Positions 1 to 8,785 of a stretch of DNA of 64,000 nucleotides are shown piece after piece. Every line of letters starts with the position of its first letter. The stretch's first letter is position 1. Below the pieces are notes generated by a model, which had not been told where the DNA came from, made no database searches, and worked only from the letters and a program-made list of their open reading frames with translations. This stretch comes from Algoriphagus sp. TR-M9. Its GTDB lineage: Bacteria; Bacteroidota; Bacteroidia; Cytophagales; Cyclobacteriaceae. The DNA is taken from assembly GCF_027594545.1 (NCBI RefSeq), contig NZ_CP115160.1:3778501-3842500 (forward strand). Reading direction: 5' to 3'. Both the position numbers and the translations under genes were made by a program.

Positions 1-711
1 GCCAAGCTTGAAATATCCGATTACACCCAGGCCAGGATCATTTCAGGAATCAAGGCCTTTTATAAATACCTGATGTATGAGGATAGAATTACTGAAGACC
101 CAGCTCAACTTCTCGAAGCCCCAAAATTGGGAAGAAAACTACCAGATACCCTGAGCTATCAGGAAATCGTGCAACTTTTGGAAGCCATTCCTCTCGGAGA
201 ACCGGAAGGCCATCGCAACCGCGCCATGCTGGAAATGTTGTACAGCTCAGGATTACGGGTAAGTGAATTGATAGAACTGAAAACAGGACAGATTTTTGAA
301 GATATAGGTTTTCTCAAAGTGGTTGGAAAAGGAAATAAAGAACGCCTCGTCCCTATTGGAAAGGATGCTTTGAAATACCTGAATATTTACATAAATGAAG
401 TTCGGGTGCATCAAAATATCGCCAAAGGCCACGAAGAATTCGTTTTTCTTAACCGCCGGGGCAAGAAGCTTTCCCGTGTTATGATATTTTTGATTATCAA
501 GAAAACTGCGGAGCAGGCTGGAATTGAGAAGAACATTTCCCCCCATACTTTCAGACATTCCTTTGCCACGCACCTGATCGAAGGAGGAGCGGATCTTCGT
601 GCAGTTCAGGAAATGCTAGGTCATGAAAGCATCACCACTACGGAAATTTACACACATTTAGATCGTGATTACCTGAGGCAGGTGTTGACGGATTTTCATC
701 CAAGGAAATAA
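1..711 (+). CDS. xerD: Tyrosine recombinase XerD, 5' end cut off
   Basis: Site-specific recombinase that resolves chromosome dimers at dif together with XerC, acting with FtsK at the septum. The frame is open from base 1, so about 60 N-terminal residues lie outside the window; 236 codons remain. Catalytic residues of the family are visible: Arg in SGLRVSEL (codon 256-258), the HTFRH box (His 544, Arg 553), His in LGHES (622) and the nucleophile Tyr in EIYTH. The C-terminal RxxLTDFHPRK-like tail is complete. XerD rather than XerC is a family-level judgement; XerC or a solitary integrase cannot be excluded, but nothing nearby looks mobile. Confidence 0.88.
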   Translation, partial: AKLEISDYTQARIISGIKAFYKYLMYEDRITEDPAQLLEAPKLGRKLPDTLSYQEIVQLLEAIPLGEPEGHRNRAMLEMLYSSGLRVSELIELKTGQIFEDIGFLKVVGKGNKERLVPIGKDALKYLNIYINEVRVHQNIAKGHEEFVFLNRRGKKLSRVMIFLIIKKTAEQAGIEKNISPHTFRHSFATHLIEGGADLRAVQEMLGHESITTTEIYTHLDRDYLRQVLTDFHPRK

Positions 712-712
712 A

Positions 713-733
713 ATGTTGGATGTTGGATGTTAA
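713..733 (+). repeat. Seven-base tandem tract behind xerD
   Basis: Three heptads ATGTTGG, ATGTTGG, ATGTTAA begin one base after the xerD stop codon. Similar seven-base tracts with other sequences occur at 25503, 26470, 26549, 32062 and 46149. Confidence 0.7.
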
Positions 734-741
734 AAAAACAA

Positions 742-749
742 TAGTTTTG
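742..749 (+). promoter_or_regulatory. -7 element for the 773 gene
   Basis: TAGTTTTG matches the Bacteroidota -7 consensus TAnnTTTG, 23 bases before the ATG at 773. No well-spaced -33 TTTG is seen, since TTG triplets lie 16 and 23 bases upstream. Confidence 0.45.
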
Positions 750-772
750 GGGGAATTATAAATCTAGTCTCA

Positions 773-1327
773 ATGAAAAAGCTGTTCGCGCTAGTTGCAT
801 TTCTATTTTCTGTCTCATGGGCAAATGCCCAGGAAGCAGCTGTCACGACCAATAAAACTGAGCTTCAAACAGGCCTATTGGGAATTTGGCTAAATAAGGA
901 GTATAGACTGTCAGATCAATTAGCTCTAAGAGCAGAGGTAGGGTTGGATGGCGGGCTCTGGTGGGGAACCTACTCTTCGGGACATGCATTTTTTCCGGTA
1001 TTTACTGCAGAGCCTCGCTGGTATTATAACCTTGGAAAACGCAGTAAAAAAGGTAAAGCTACAAGAGGAAATTTCGGGAATTTCATTTCCATCAAGACCA
1101 GTTTCCACCCGGATTTATTTATAATTTCTAACTATTATGAAAGTATTATCCCGGACCTGTCTATTGTACCAACCTGGGGAATACGCCGTCCTATAGGAAG
1201 AAACTTCACATTCGAAACAGGCATAGGGATCGGATACCTACATAGTTTTTACAAATCCAAAGGCTATACTTCCGATACCGGTGAGTTAACTGCAAATATT
1301 CACCTGCGATTTGGATACAGGTTTTGA
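773..1327 (+). CDS. Outer-membrane beta-barrel-like protein
   Basis: Not recognised as a named family. The 184 residues open with a clear signal peptide (Lys-Lys, hydrophobic core, cut after about residue 19 at ANA-QEA). The mature part alternates polar and aromatic residues and ends in RFGYRF; a terminal aromatic residue is usual for barrels inserted by BamA. It therefore probably sits in the outer membrane. Its stop codon overlaps a TTG start of the next gene, so the two are probably translated together. Function unknown. Confidence 0.6.
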   Translation: MKKLFALVAFLFSVSWANAQEAAVTTNKTELQTGLLGIWLNKEYRLSDQLALRAEVGLDGGLWWGTYSSGHAFFPVFTAEPRWYYNLGKRSKKGKATRGNFGNFISIKTSFHPDLFIISNYYESIIPDLSIVPTWGIRRPIGRNFTFETGIGIGYLHSFYKSKGYTSDTGELTANIHLRFGYRF

Positions 1328-1995
1328 CATTAATTAATCCAAATCATATTTTGAAGCAAGGAGTAGTATTCCTATTCATCACGGCAATAACCTTTTCGGC
1401 CTGCACCTCTACGAAAATCTACCCCAGAATCAAGTGTCATATTTGCTTGGGTAAGGAAGATGGTATTTTGTTACTTCCCCTGAACTGGCAGGAAAGCTTC
1501 CGAAAACTATCCGTAGGAGAACAAAATGAACTGGAAGAGCTGGTAGTGAAAATCTTTAAAGAGGAAGGGTTTACCAATGTGGCCATCTATGATCGGATGG
1601 AATATGAGCTTCTCAATGCCGGAATCAAAGACGTAAACGATCCTGTTCAGCGCGCCAATATCAATTTAGAACTGGGGATACCCTATTTGATAGGGCTTAG
1701 TCTAGGCGAACTGGCTTGGACAGGGAACTGGGAAAGAACCGATCCCGCTAACATCCATTCTCCCAGCTACTGGGACAGTGACACAGAAATCAAAAGTATG
1801 CTGAGAGTGGCACTCATGGAAACAGCCACTGGTAATGTCATCTCAGATTATGCCGTAGAAACCAGCATCAGTGAATTCCCTATTCCTTTTGGCGAGGAAC
1901 AAACGCTGGATTTGAATTTTGGCACCTTATACAAAGCCGTGTCAGTTTCTACACGCAAAGGCATCAAAAATCTGATCAGGGACTGTGGCTGCTAA
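1324..1995 (+). CDS. Hypothetical lipoprotein
   Basis: Not recognised. A hydrophobic stretch ends in a lipobox-like FSAC, so lipidation at Cys 26 is likely (Cys 17 if the later start is used). The mature domain has several Cys residues (CHICLG near the front, CGC at the end) and a mixed alpha/beta pattern. No ATG fits the start: TTG at 1324 overlaps the stop codon of the gene before (TTGA), and a second TTG at 1351 gives a more compact signal peptide. I kept 1324 because of the overlap. Co-orientation with the barrel-like protein suggests a shared envelope role, which is inference. Confidence 0.6.
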   Translation: MTLINPNHILKQGVVFLFITAITFSACTSTKIYPRIKCHICLGKEDGILLLPLNWQESFRKLSVGEQNELEELVVKIFKEEGFTNVAIYDRMEYELLNAGIKDVNDPVQRANINLELGIPYLIGLSLGELAWTGNWERTDPANIHSPSYWDSDTEIKSMLRVALMETATGNVISDYAVETSISEFPIPFGEEQTLDLNFGTLYKAVSVSTRKGIKNLIRDCGC

Positions 1996-2015
1996 AGCTT
2001 ATCAGAAAGCAATGC

Positions 2016-2837
2016 CTAATCCATCACCCGTACCAATTCCTTAATCACATCTGCCATAATTGGCTCTGCCTTGGCAGCAGCTGCAAGCACCTCCGCTATG
2101 GTCACGGCTTTGATTTTCCCCTCTACTCCCAAGTCAGTTATAGCGGAAATCCCAAACACTTCTATGCCCATTTGCCTTGAAACAATCACTTCAGGCACGG
2201 TACTCATGCCCACTGCATCTGCCCCTATACTTCTGATGTATTTGTATTCTGCGGGTGTCTCCAGATTTGGACCTTGCACCCCAGCATAAACCCCCGTATG
2301 CACCGGGTAGCCTTTTCTCTGGGCATAGCCCAAAGCTTGTGCGATTAATCTAGATGAATAAGCATCGCTCATATCCGGAAATCTCGGCCCAAACTCCTCA
2401 AAATGTTTTCCCCGAAGAGGATTTTCAGGAAACAAGTCAATATGATCGCGCAAAATCATCACATCCCCTACCTCCTGGGCTGGGTTTAATCCCCCACTGG
2501 CATTGGAAACACAAAGTGTTTTTACTCCCAGGTTTTTCATCACCCTGATCGGAAAAGTAACCTCCTGCATAGTATAGCCTTCGTAATAGTGAAATCTTCC
2601 CCGCATGGCCATCACTTTTTTGCCAGACAGCTCTCCGAAAATCAATTTGCCGGAATGGCTCTCCACGGTAGAAACAGGAAAATGGGGAATATCAGCATAG
2701 TCAATTTCCTGCGCTATGGTGATTTGATCGCCTAGCTTTCCTAGTCCGGTTCCCAGAATAATCCCAATGGAAACAGGTTCAGAAAAATGTGATTGAATGT
2801 ACTTAGTAGCTTCCGCTATTTGGTTTAGGTAGTTCAT
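2016..2837 (-). CDS. punA: Purine nucleoside phosphorylase I
   Basis: Cleaves inosine and guanosine with phosphate to free base and ribose 1-phosphate in purine salvage. The 273-residue length fits the trimeric family. Visible are the phosphate loop GTGLGKLGD near residue 30, the HSGKL and GRFHYYEGY segments near residues 60-85, VSNASGGLNP near 115 and the base-site region GVQGPNLETPAEY near 190. Single-gene unit, divergent from the FMN reductase. The start ATG at 2837 has no competing upstream start. Confidence 0.93.
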   Translation of the reverse strand: MNYLNQIAEATKYIQSHFSEPVSIGIILGTGLGKLGDQITIAQEIDYADIPHFPVSTVESHSGKLIFGELSGKKVMAMRGRFHYYEGYTMQEVTFPIRVMKNLGVKTLCVSNASGGLNPAQEVGDVMILRDHIDLFPENPLRGKHFEEFGPRFPDMSDAYSSRLIAQALGYAQRKGYPVHTGVYAGVQGPNLETPAEYKYIRSIGADAVGMSTVPEVIVSRQMGIEVFGISAITDLGVEGKIKAVTIAEVLAAAAKAEPIMADVIKELVRVMD

Positions 2838-2933
2838 GGTGATTAATTTGTCCGAAGTAAATATAAAAATTACGGATAAGCTTCGAACCTTTGGGTAAGG
2901 AAGAGTGTAATCAGTGCAGAAAAAAAGAGAAAC

Positions 2934-3458
2934 ATGATTAAGATAATCGTAGGAACCAACCGAAAGAATTCAGTATCCAAACGTATTGCAAATCTTTACC
3001 AAGAGATTTTAGAGAAAAAGGGTGAAGCCTCAGAAATCCTGGAATTAGAGCATCTTCCCAGTGATTTTATAGACAATGCCTTATACGAAAACAATGGCAA
3101 ACATGAATTGTACAATGAGTTTCATGACCAGCTGATAGGAGGCAAAAAGTTTGTGTTCATCGTACCGGAATACAACGGATCATTCCCTGGCATCCTGAAA
3201 ACCTTCATCGACGGGATGACCTACCCCAATACGTTGAGGGGTAAAAAATGTGCCATGGTGGGTATTTCTTCTGGAATAGGCGGCGGTGGCATCGCTATGA
3301 GCCACCTTACCGACATCTTCCATTATTTGGGGATGCATGTCCTAGCTCTCAAGCCAAAACTGGCTAAAATAGAGCAAAATATGTCAGATAACCTGCTCAC
3401 CAACAGGTTGTATTTGGACTTGCTGCAAACCCAGGCAGACATGCTGCTTGATTTCTAG
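2934..3458 (+). CDS. NAD(P)H-dependent FMN reductase family protein
   Basis: Flavodoxin-fold oxidoreductase of 174 residues. The N-terminal phosphate-binding loop GTNRKNSVSKRIA (residues 6-18) and the flavin-site motif PEYNGSFPGILKTFID (near residue 80) are those of the NADPH-dependent FMN reductase family, which includes azoreductases and quinone reductases. The electron acceptor cannot be told from sequence. Ends 3 bases from the convergent ftsZ stop with no terminator hairpin between. Confidence 0.8.
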   Translation: MIKIIVGTNRKNSVSKRIANLYQEILEKKGEASEILELEHLPSDFIDNALYENNGKHELYNEFHDQLIGGKKFVFIVPEYNGSFPGILKTFIDGMTYPNTLRGKKCAMVGISSGIGGGGIAMSHLTDIFHYLGMHVLALKPKLAKIEQNMSDNLLTNRLYLDLLQTQADMLLDF

Positions 3459-3461
3459 ACC

Positions 3462-5183
3462 TTAATCTACATTATCATGCAGGAATCTATTATTGCCTAA
3501 AATCTCATTATCATCGTTCAGATTGTATTTGCTGATGCTAGGCTCAGAGCTATGCTGAGGCTCGTTTAGAACTACATTTTTACGCTGATAGGCAGGTACT
3601 TCCATCTTTTCCTTCAACTCCTCTGGAGTAGGGTTAAACGTACGGTTACCTTTTAGCTTTTCAAATCTCTCGTGAGCTCTTTGAATCGCTTTTTGCTTCA
3701 TTTGCTCGTAGTAGTCATTTGCAAAAGCTGGAGCTGCTGGCTCTTCTTCTTTTTTAGTTTCTTCTTCAGCAGCAGGCTTTTTCGCCTCTTCCTCTTCAAA
3801 CAGGTCATGCACTATCTTCTCCTGCGCAGGCTTTGGAGCTTCCGGTTTGGACTCCTCTTTTGGTTTCATAAAGGAGAAAAGTCCTTCACGCTTTGGAGCT
3901 GGTTTAGGCTCTGGAGTAGGCTCTGATTTTTGGGGAGTTTCGGCTACAGGCTTCTCTTCAGAAACAGGCTCTGGATCTGGAGTAGGAGCAGGAGTTTTAG
4001 GCATAGAAAACACGAACGTAGAGCCGCCAGGAACAGAATCTTCCTTCACTTTCTCTGACTTACCAGATTCCAGATGGATCATGGTTTTCTCTTCCTGTAC
4101 TTCTTCTGCAGGGGTGCTAGCCTCAGGGGCCGGTGCCGGTGCTGAAACTGGTTCAGCTGGCTTGGCTGTTTCTATTTTCTTGTTTGAAGCACCTTCCAGT
4201 CTATCCATCGCAAAACCAGTAGCGATTACAGTTACCCGGATTGCCTTGTTAAGCTCTGGATCAATACCCTGTCCGAAAATCACTTCAGCATTATCTCCTG
4301 CTTTCTCCTGAATGTATTCAGTGATTTCACTCAATTCGTCCATGGACAACTCCTCATCCTCGCCTGACATGATGGAAAGCAAGATTTTCTCAGCTCCTTT
4401 GATGTCCACATTGTTCAGCAATGGAGAGGAAATAGCTGCTCCAGCTGCACGGATGGCACGACCTTCACCCTCTTCGGTAGAGGATCCCATCACCGCTGCT
4501 CCGGCATCTTTCATCACGGTCTTCACATCCTCAAAATCCACGTTTACATCTTGATGAACAGTGATGATCTCTGCAATAGATCTAGCAGCTGTGGACAAAA
4601 TATCATCCGCCTTGCTGAAAGCTGTCCTGATGGCCAGGTTACCGTAAATCTCTCTTAGCTTATCATTCAAAATCACCAAGACCGTATCACAGTTTTCGCG
4701 GAGTGCTTCGATACCCGCCTGCGCTACATTCATTTTCTTTCTTCCCTCGAACATGAACGGAGCAGTCACTATACCCACAGTAAGAATATTCAGCTCTTTG
4801 GCAACACGGGCTACTACAGGAGCTGCACCTGTACCGGTACCACCGCCCATACCCGCAGTGATAAATACCATTTTGGTATTATCTGCCAACAGTTCACGGA
4901 TTTCGTCCTCAGACTCAATGGCTGCATTTTTCCCTTGTTCAGGATTTGCTCCGGCACCTAGACCTTCGGTCAGATTGGCACCTAACTGCAATCTCAATGG
5001 AACCGGGCTAGACTTTAATGCCTGCGCATCGGTATTGACTACTACAAACTCCACATCCTTAATTCCTAGGCTAAACATGTGGTTTACGGCATTGGAGCCG
5101 CCTCCTCCCACACCAATCACTTTTATGATTGATTTAGGGTTTTTCTGTAAATCAAATCTGTAATCTTTCATGTTATCTGACAT
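3462..5183 (-). CDS. ftsZ: Cell division protein FtsZ
   Basis: Tubulin-like GTPase that forms the division ring. The GTP-binding signature GGGTGTGA is at residues 113-120 and the N-terminal GVGGGGSNAVNHM loop near residue 24. At 573 residues it is much longer than E. coli FtsZ (about 380). The excess is a linker from about residue 330 to 540 rich in Pro, Glu and Lys, followed by a short conserved-looking tail. Long linkers are usual in this phylum. Last gene of the dcw cluster; 113 bases separate it from ftsA, so it may have its own promoter, though I see no TAnnTTTG there. Confidence 0.97.
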   Translation of the reverse strand: MSDNMKDYRFDLQKNPKSIIKVIGVGGGGSNAVNHMFSLGIKDVEFVVVNTDAQALKSSPVPLRLQLGANLTEGLGAGANPEQGKNAAIESEDEIRELLADNTKMVFITAGMGGGTGTGAAPVVARVAKELNILTVGIVTAPFMFEGRKKMNVAQAGIEALRENCDTVLVILNDKLREIYGNLAIRTAFSKADDILSTAARSIAEIITVHQDVNVDFEDVKTVMKDAGAAVMGSSTEEGEGRAIRAAGAAISSPLLNNVDIKGAEKILLSIMSGEDEELSMDELSEITEYIQEKAGDNAEVIFGQGIDPELNKAIRVTVIATGFAMDRLEGASNKKIETAKPAEPVSAPAPAPEASTPAEEVQEEKTMIHLESGKSEKVKEDSVPGGSTFVFSMPKTPAPTPDPEPVSEEKPVAETPQKSEPTPEPKPAPKREGLFSFMKPKEESKPEAPKPAQEKIVHDLFEEEEAKKPAAEEETKKEEEPAAPAFANDYYEQMKQKAIQRAHERFEKLKGNRTFNPTPEELKEKMEVPAYQRKNVVLNEPQHSSEPSISKYNLNDDNEILGNNRFLHDNVD

Positions 5184-5296
5184 ATTTATTGTTTTGGTGA
5201 AATTTCCTTTTGGTTAGTATTGTAAGCTTTAAATCGGGGAAACTGTCAGCAGTACCGGCAATCTCCCCCAATCATAAGCCCTAGTAATTCTTTTGT

Positions 5297-6607
5297 TTAA
5301 GCGTAACCATCGTCTCCGATATCATCGCTAATAATGCTTTTAAGCCTTTCTGTAATGTTTTTGAAAATATTCTGGGGCATCATTTCTGAAGGCCTTGTCC
5401 TTTTGCTTCCTTTTCCATTTGCCACACGCTCTCTATACACTCCATCACGGTCATCTATGGCTTTGAACCCTGCCAGTACCAGTCCCACTGAAGTAGCATA
5501 CATCGGACTCTTCACTTCTTCGATCACTGATTTACCCAGGTGCTCATTTGGGTATCCTATTCTAGTGTCCAATCCAGTCATGTACTCAAACAGTTGACTG
5601 ATAAATTGCAACTGTGATCCACCCCCAGTCAGTACAATACCGCCGGCAAGCTTCTTATAATGCCCACTCTGCATGATTTCATTCTGGACTATTTCGATAA
5701 TCTCTTCCATTCTAGCTTGAATGATAGAAGCTAGGTTTCGAATGGAAATCTCCTTTGGAGGCCTGTTTCTCAAACCTGGGATCGACACGATTTCATTTGG
5801 ATTGGCTTCTTCAGTGATGGCTTTTCCAAATCTGGTTTTCAGTAGCTCTGCTTGATTCTGCATCACCATACAGCCTTCCTTGATGTCTTTGGTAATGATA
5901 TTTCCTCCCAAAGGAATCACTGCTGTATGACGGATGATATTCTCATAGAAGATGGCTATGTCTGTGGTACCACCACCTATATCTACCAGGCACACACCGG
6001 CTTCTTTCTCATCATCACTGAGTACTGAAAGGGAACTGGCAAGTGGCTCCAGAATAAGCTGTTTGGAAACTAATTCTGCCCTACGCACACATCTGTTAAT
6101 ATTATTGATCGCGGTAGTCTGGGCTGTGATGATATGGAAATCAGCCTCTAGACGGGTACCGGACATTCCTACTGGGTCTTTGATTCCCCCCTCATAATCC
6201 ACCGTATAATCCTGCGGCATCACGTGGATGATGGTATTACCTGGAGGAATAAGGATGTTCTCCATTTCTGAAGAAAGCCTCATCACATCTTCGATGGTAA
6301 TCTCATCATCAGTAGGCTGACGCATGATGCTACCACTTTGGATTTTGCTTTGGATGTGCTGACCTGCTATCCCCACGATCACATCCACGATATCCACATT
6401 TGCCATTTCGGAAGCCTCTTCTACCGCTTTTTCGATGGCATGTACGGTCTTGTCTATATTGGTCACCACGCCTCGATCTACCCCATCGGAAACGGCCTTG
6501 CCCATACCGAGCACCTCAAGCTTACCATACTCGTTTTTGCGGCCTACAATCACACAGATTTTGGTGGTCCCAATATCCAGCCCAACTATTAATTCTTTGT
6601 TTTCCAT
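5297..6607 (-). CDS. ftsA: Cell division protein FtsA
   Basis: Actin-like ATPase that tethers FtsZ to the inner membrane. The ATP-site phosphate-1 motif GLDIGTTKICVIVG is at the N-terminus, VDIGGGTTDIAIF is phosphate-2, and GGIVLTGGGSQL is the adenosine motif. I take the ATG at 6607 as the start; an in-frame GTG at 6625 overlaps the end of ftsQ but adds only six unlikely residues. The C-terminus (LKSIISDD..) should hold the membrane-targeting helix. Confidence 0.95.
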   Translation of the reverse strand: MENKELIVGLDIGTTKICVIVGRKNEYGKLEVLGMGKAVSDGVDRGVVTNIDKTVHAIEKAVEEASEMANVDIVDVIVGIAGQHIQSKIQSGSIMRQPTDDEITIEDVMRLSSEMENILIPPGNTIIHVMPQDYTVDYEGGIKDPVGMSGTRLEADFHIITAQTTAINNINRCVRRAELVSKQLILEPLASSLSVLSDDEKEAGVCLVDIGGGTTDIAIFYENIIRHTAVIPLGGNIITKDIKEGCMVMQNQAELLKTRFGKAITEEANPNEIVSIPGLRNRPPKEISIRNLASIIQARMEEIIEIVQNEIMQSGHYKKLAGGIVLTGGGSQLQFISQLFEYMTGLDTRIGYPNEHLGKSVIEEVKSPMYATSVGLVLAGFKAIDDRDGVYRERVANGKGSKRTRPSEMMPQNIFKNITERLKSIISDDIGDDGYA

Positions 6608-6617
6608 ATCCAAACTA

Positions 6618-7376
6618 TTATTCACAGACTATTTGATCCTTAAATTTCACACTCACTCTTTCGTAAGCATTCCAGCCCTTACGAGGCAGTATTTCTTTGT
6701 AAAAGACCTCTATTCGGTCAAATTTATTGGCGATATCATTTGCATCCCCAAACTCGATCACCTGCTTTCCCACTTGCTGGAAAAGCCTGATATCATCCGG
6801 TGAATTGACTTCCAGTTCAGTGATCTGAGCCTTCCAAAATTCATCCTTCACGATAAACTGAATCAAATCCATCAGCTCGGGCATTTCGCTCATAATCTCC
6901 CCCTTATCCATCAGTTTCTCTGCATAATCACCCTCCAGTATCAAAACCCGACTGGTATAGGAGGTAGAAGTAGGAATTACCCTGCCCTCTACGGTAATGT
7001 ATCCATCTGCGGCCAGTGGCTGCGCAATTCTCGCGATAGGCTGATGTTGACTGATTTTAATGTTCAAAATCCCTTTTTGACCTACCATAGCTTCTACTGA
7101 TTTGACAAATGGATGACCATTCAGCCTGTCCTCTATCTCTTTCATTGGCACTTCTTCCAGCATCAGACCTGCTTTCAACTCTGGAAATGCCTCATTTAAT
7201 ATTTTTCTGATTTCCGCTTCCTCCACGAAATAAACACCGCTGATTCCCGCAATGCTGATTTCAGCTCCTTGATAGGTTCTAAATCCCGTTTGCTTTTCCA
7301 CAAATCCGATGAAACCCACCAGTATCAAACTGAGGATCACAAATGACAATAGCTTGGTCAGTTTACTCTTTTTCAT
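6618..7376 (-). CDS. ftsQ: Cell division protein FtsQ
   Basis: Bitopic divisome protein linking early and late division proteins. The 252 residues have a short basic N-terminus, one transmembrane segment (about residues 9-25), and a periplasmic part starting with a POTRA-like region (about 40-110). Sequence conservation in this family is weak, so the call rests on topology, size and place between murC and ftsA. Its ATG overlaps the murC stop by 4 bases. Confidence 0.88.
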   Translation of the reverse strand: MKKSKLTKLLSFVILSLILVGFIGFVEKQTGFRTYQGAEISIAGISGVYFVEEAEIRKILNEAFPELKAGLMLEEVPMKEIEDRLNGHPFVKSVEAMVGQKGILNIKISQHQPIARIAQPLAADGYITVEGRVIPTSTSYTSRVLILEGDYAEKLMDKGEIMSEMPELMDLIQFIVKDEFWKAQITELEVNSPDDIRLFQQVGKQVIEFGDANDIANKFDRIEVFYKEILPRKGWNAYERVSVKFKDQIVCE

Positions 7377-8785
7377 ACCGCCAGAGGGTTTATTCTATTC
7401 TTCATCCAGGAGGCTATTTCCGGCACCAGCCTATCTATATCCCCTGCGCCCATGGTCACCAGTACTTCAGTAGAAGCCTGGTCCAAATGCTGCATTAGAT
7501 CATTTTTGCCAAGCAAAATCTTATCGGAAGAATTGATTTTCTCTAACAGCATCTCCGATGTAACTCCCGCTATAGGCAGCTCTCTCGCGGGATAGATATC
7601 CAGCAAAATGACCGCATCCGCCAGGGAAAGACTTTCTGAAAATTCATCCGCAAAATCTCTGGTGCGACTGAATAAATGAGGCTGAAACACCACGGTCAAT
7701 TGCTTCGCAGGAAACATCGCACGAACTGAACTCAAACAGGCTCGGATTTCCTCCGGATGATGAGCATAATCGTCGATATACACTTGACCACCCTCATTTA
7801 CATGAATTTCAAATCTCCTCTTTACTCCTTTAAATGAGCTCAATCCTTTACGAATCTCCTTTTCGCTCAATCCATGATCCAATGCGATGGCGATAGCCGC
7901 AAGGGCATTTTCCACATTGTGAAAACCCGGAATATATAGTTCCAAGCCTTTGATATCCTGCTTGCTATCCACATAATCAAATACAAAAAACCCAGGCTTG
8001 GCCTGAATATTTTCAGCGTGTATTCCCGAAGATCTCAGACCATATTCTTTCTTGATCACTTTAGGCAATCTCTCTTCGGTTAACCGTAGAAGGGCATTCT
8101 GCTGGATGTAGATTTTACCTTTTTTATCCAGTAACTCCGTGAATGCAATAAACCCATCCAATATGTGCTGCTCGTCACCATAAATATCCAGATGATCAGC
8201 ATCTGCACTGGTTATCACCGCTTCATTGGGATGAAGGCGCAGAAAGGAACGATCAAACTCATCCGCTTCCACGACTACCAGCTTTTGCCCTTTTGACTTT
8301 TTCTTACCCAGAATCAGGTTACTCTGATAGTTCTGTGTGATCCCTCCCAGAAAAGCCGCAACAGGCTTACCGGCAGATTTCAACAAATGTGCAATCATGG
8401 AGGAAGTAGTAGTCTTCCCATGTGTCCCTGCCACAGCGATAGTGTAATAGGAACTGGTCAACACCCCCAGTACTTCAGATCTTTTCTGAAGCTTATACTT
8501 ATTTTCTTGAAAGAAATTCAGCTGCTGGCTGTCCTTCGGCAAAGCTGGAGTCCATACAATCAAAGACTTGGCAGGATGACTCTTCACTTCCTCCGGTATA
8601 CATTCCAGAGAATCCTCAAAACCCACCTCCATACCTTCGGCGATCAGCTCATCTATCAAGGGAGATGGACTGCGATCATAGCCCGAAACCACATAGCCTT
8701 CATGACGGAACCAACGAGCCAAAGCACTCATGCCTATGCCGCCAATCCCTAGTAAATGGACGCTATGTATTCCTTCGAAACTCAT
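7373..8785 (-). CDS. murC: UDP-N-acetylmuramate--L-alanine ligase
   Basis: Adds L-Ala to UDP-MurNAc, the first step of the stem peptide. The Rossmann-like N-terminus has LLGIGGIGMSALA, the ATP loop is GTHGKTTTSSM (about residue 118), and the Mur ligase C-terminal domain carries YIDDYAHHPEEI and FQPHLFSRT. 470 residues is the usual length. Overlaps both murG upstream and ftsQ downstream by 4 bases, which indicates translational coupling. Confidence 0.97.
   Translation of the reverse strand: MSFEGIHSVHLLGIGGIGMSALARWFRHEGYVVSGYDRSPSPLIDELIAEGMEVGFEDSLECIPEEVKSHPAKSLIVWTPALPKDSQQLNFFQENKYKLQKRSEVLGVLTSSYYTIAVAGTHGKTTTSSMIAHLLKSAGKPVAAFLGGITQNYQSNLILGKKKSKGQKLVVVEADEFDRSFLRLHPNEAVITSADADHLDIYGDEQHILDGFIAFTELLDKKGKIYIQQNALLRLTEERLPKVIKKEYGLRSSGIHAENIQAKPGFFVFDYVDSKQDIKGLELYIPGFHNVENALAAIAIALDHGLSEKEIRKGLSSFKGVKRRFEIHVNEGGQVYIDDYAHHPEEIRACLSSVRAMFPAKQLTVVFQPHLFSRTRDFADEFSESLSLADAVILLDIYPARELPIAGVTSEMLLEKINSSDKILLGKNDLMQHLDQASTEVLVTMGAGDIDRLVPEIASWMKNRINPLAV

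Noticed and set aside
1..711. Integrase of a mobile element
   Set aside because: The protein looks like XerD, and no attachment site, direct repeat or phage gene is nearby.
3847..4311. Ser/Gly-rich antisense frame in the ftsZ linker region
   Set aside because: An effect of the low-complexity Pro/Glu/Lys linker read backwards.
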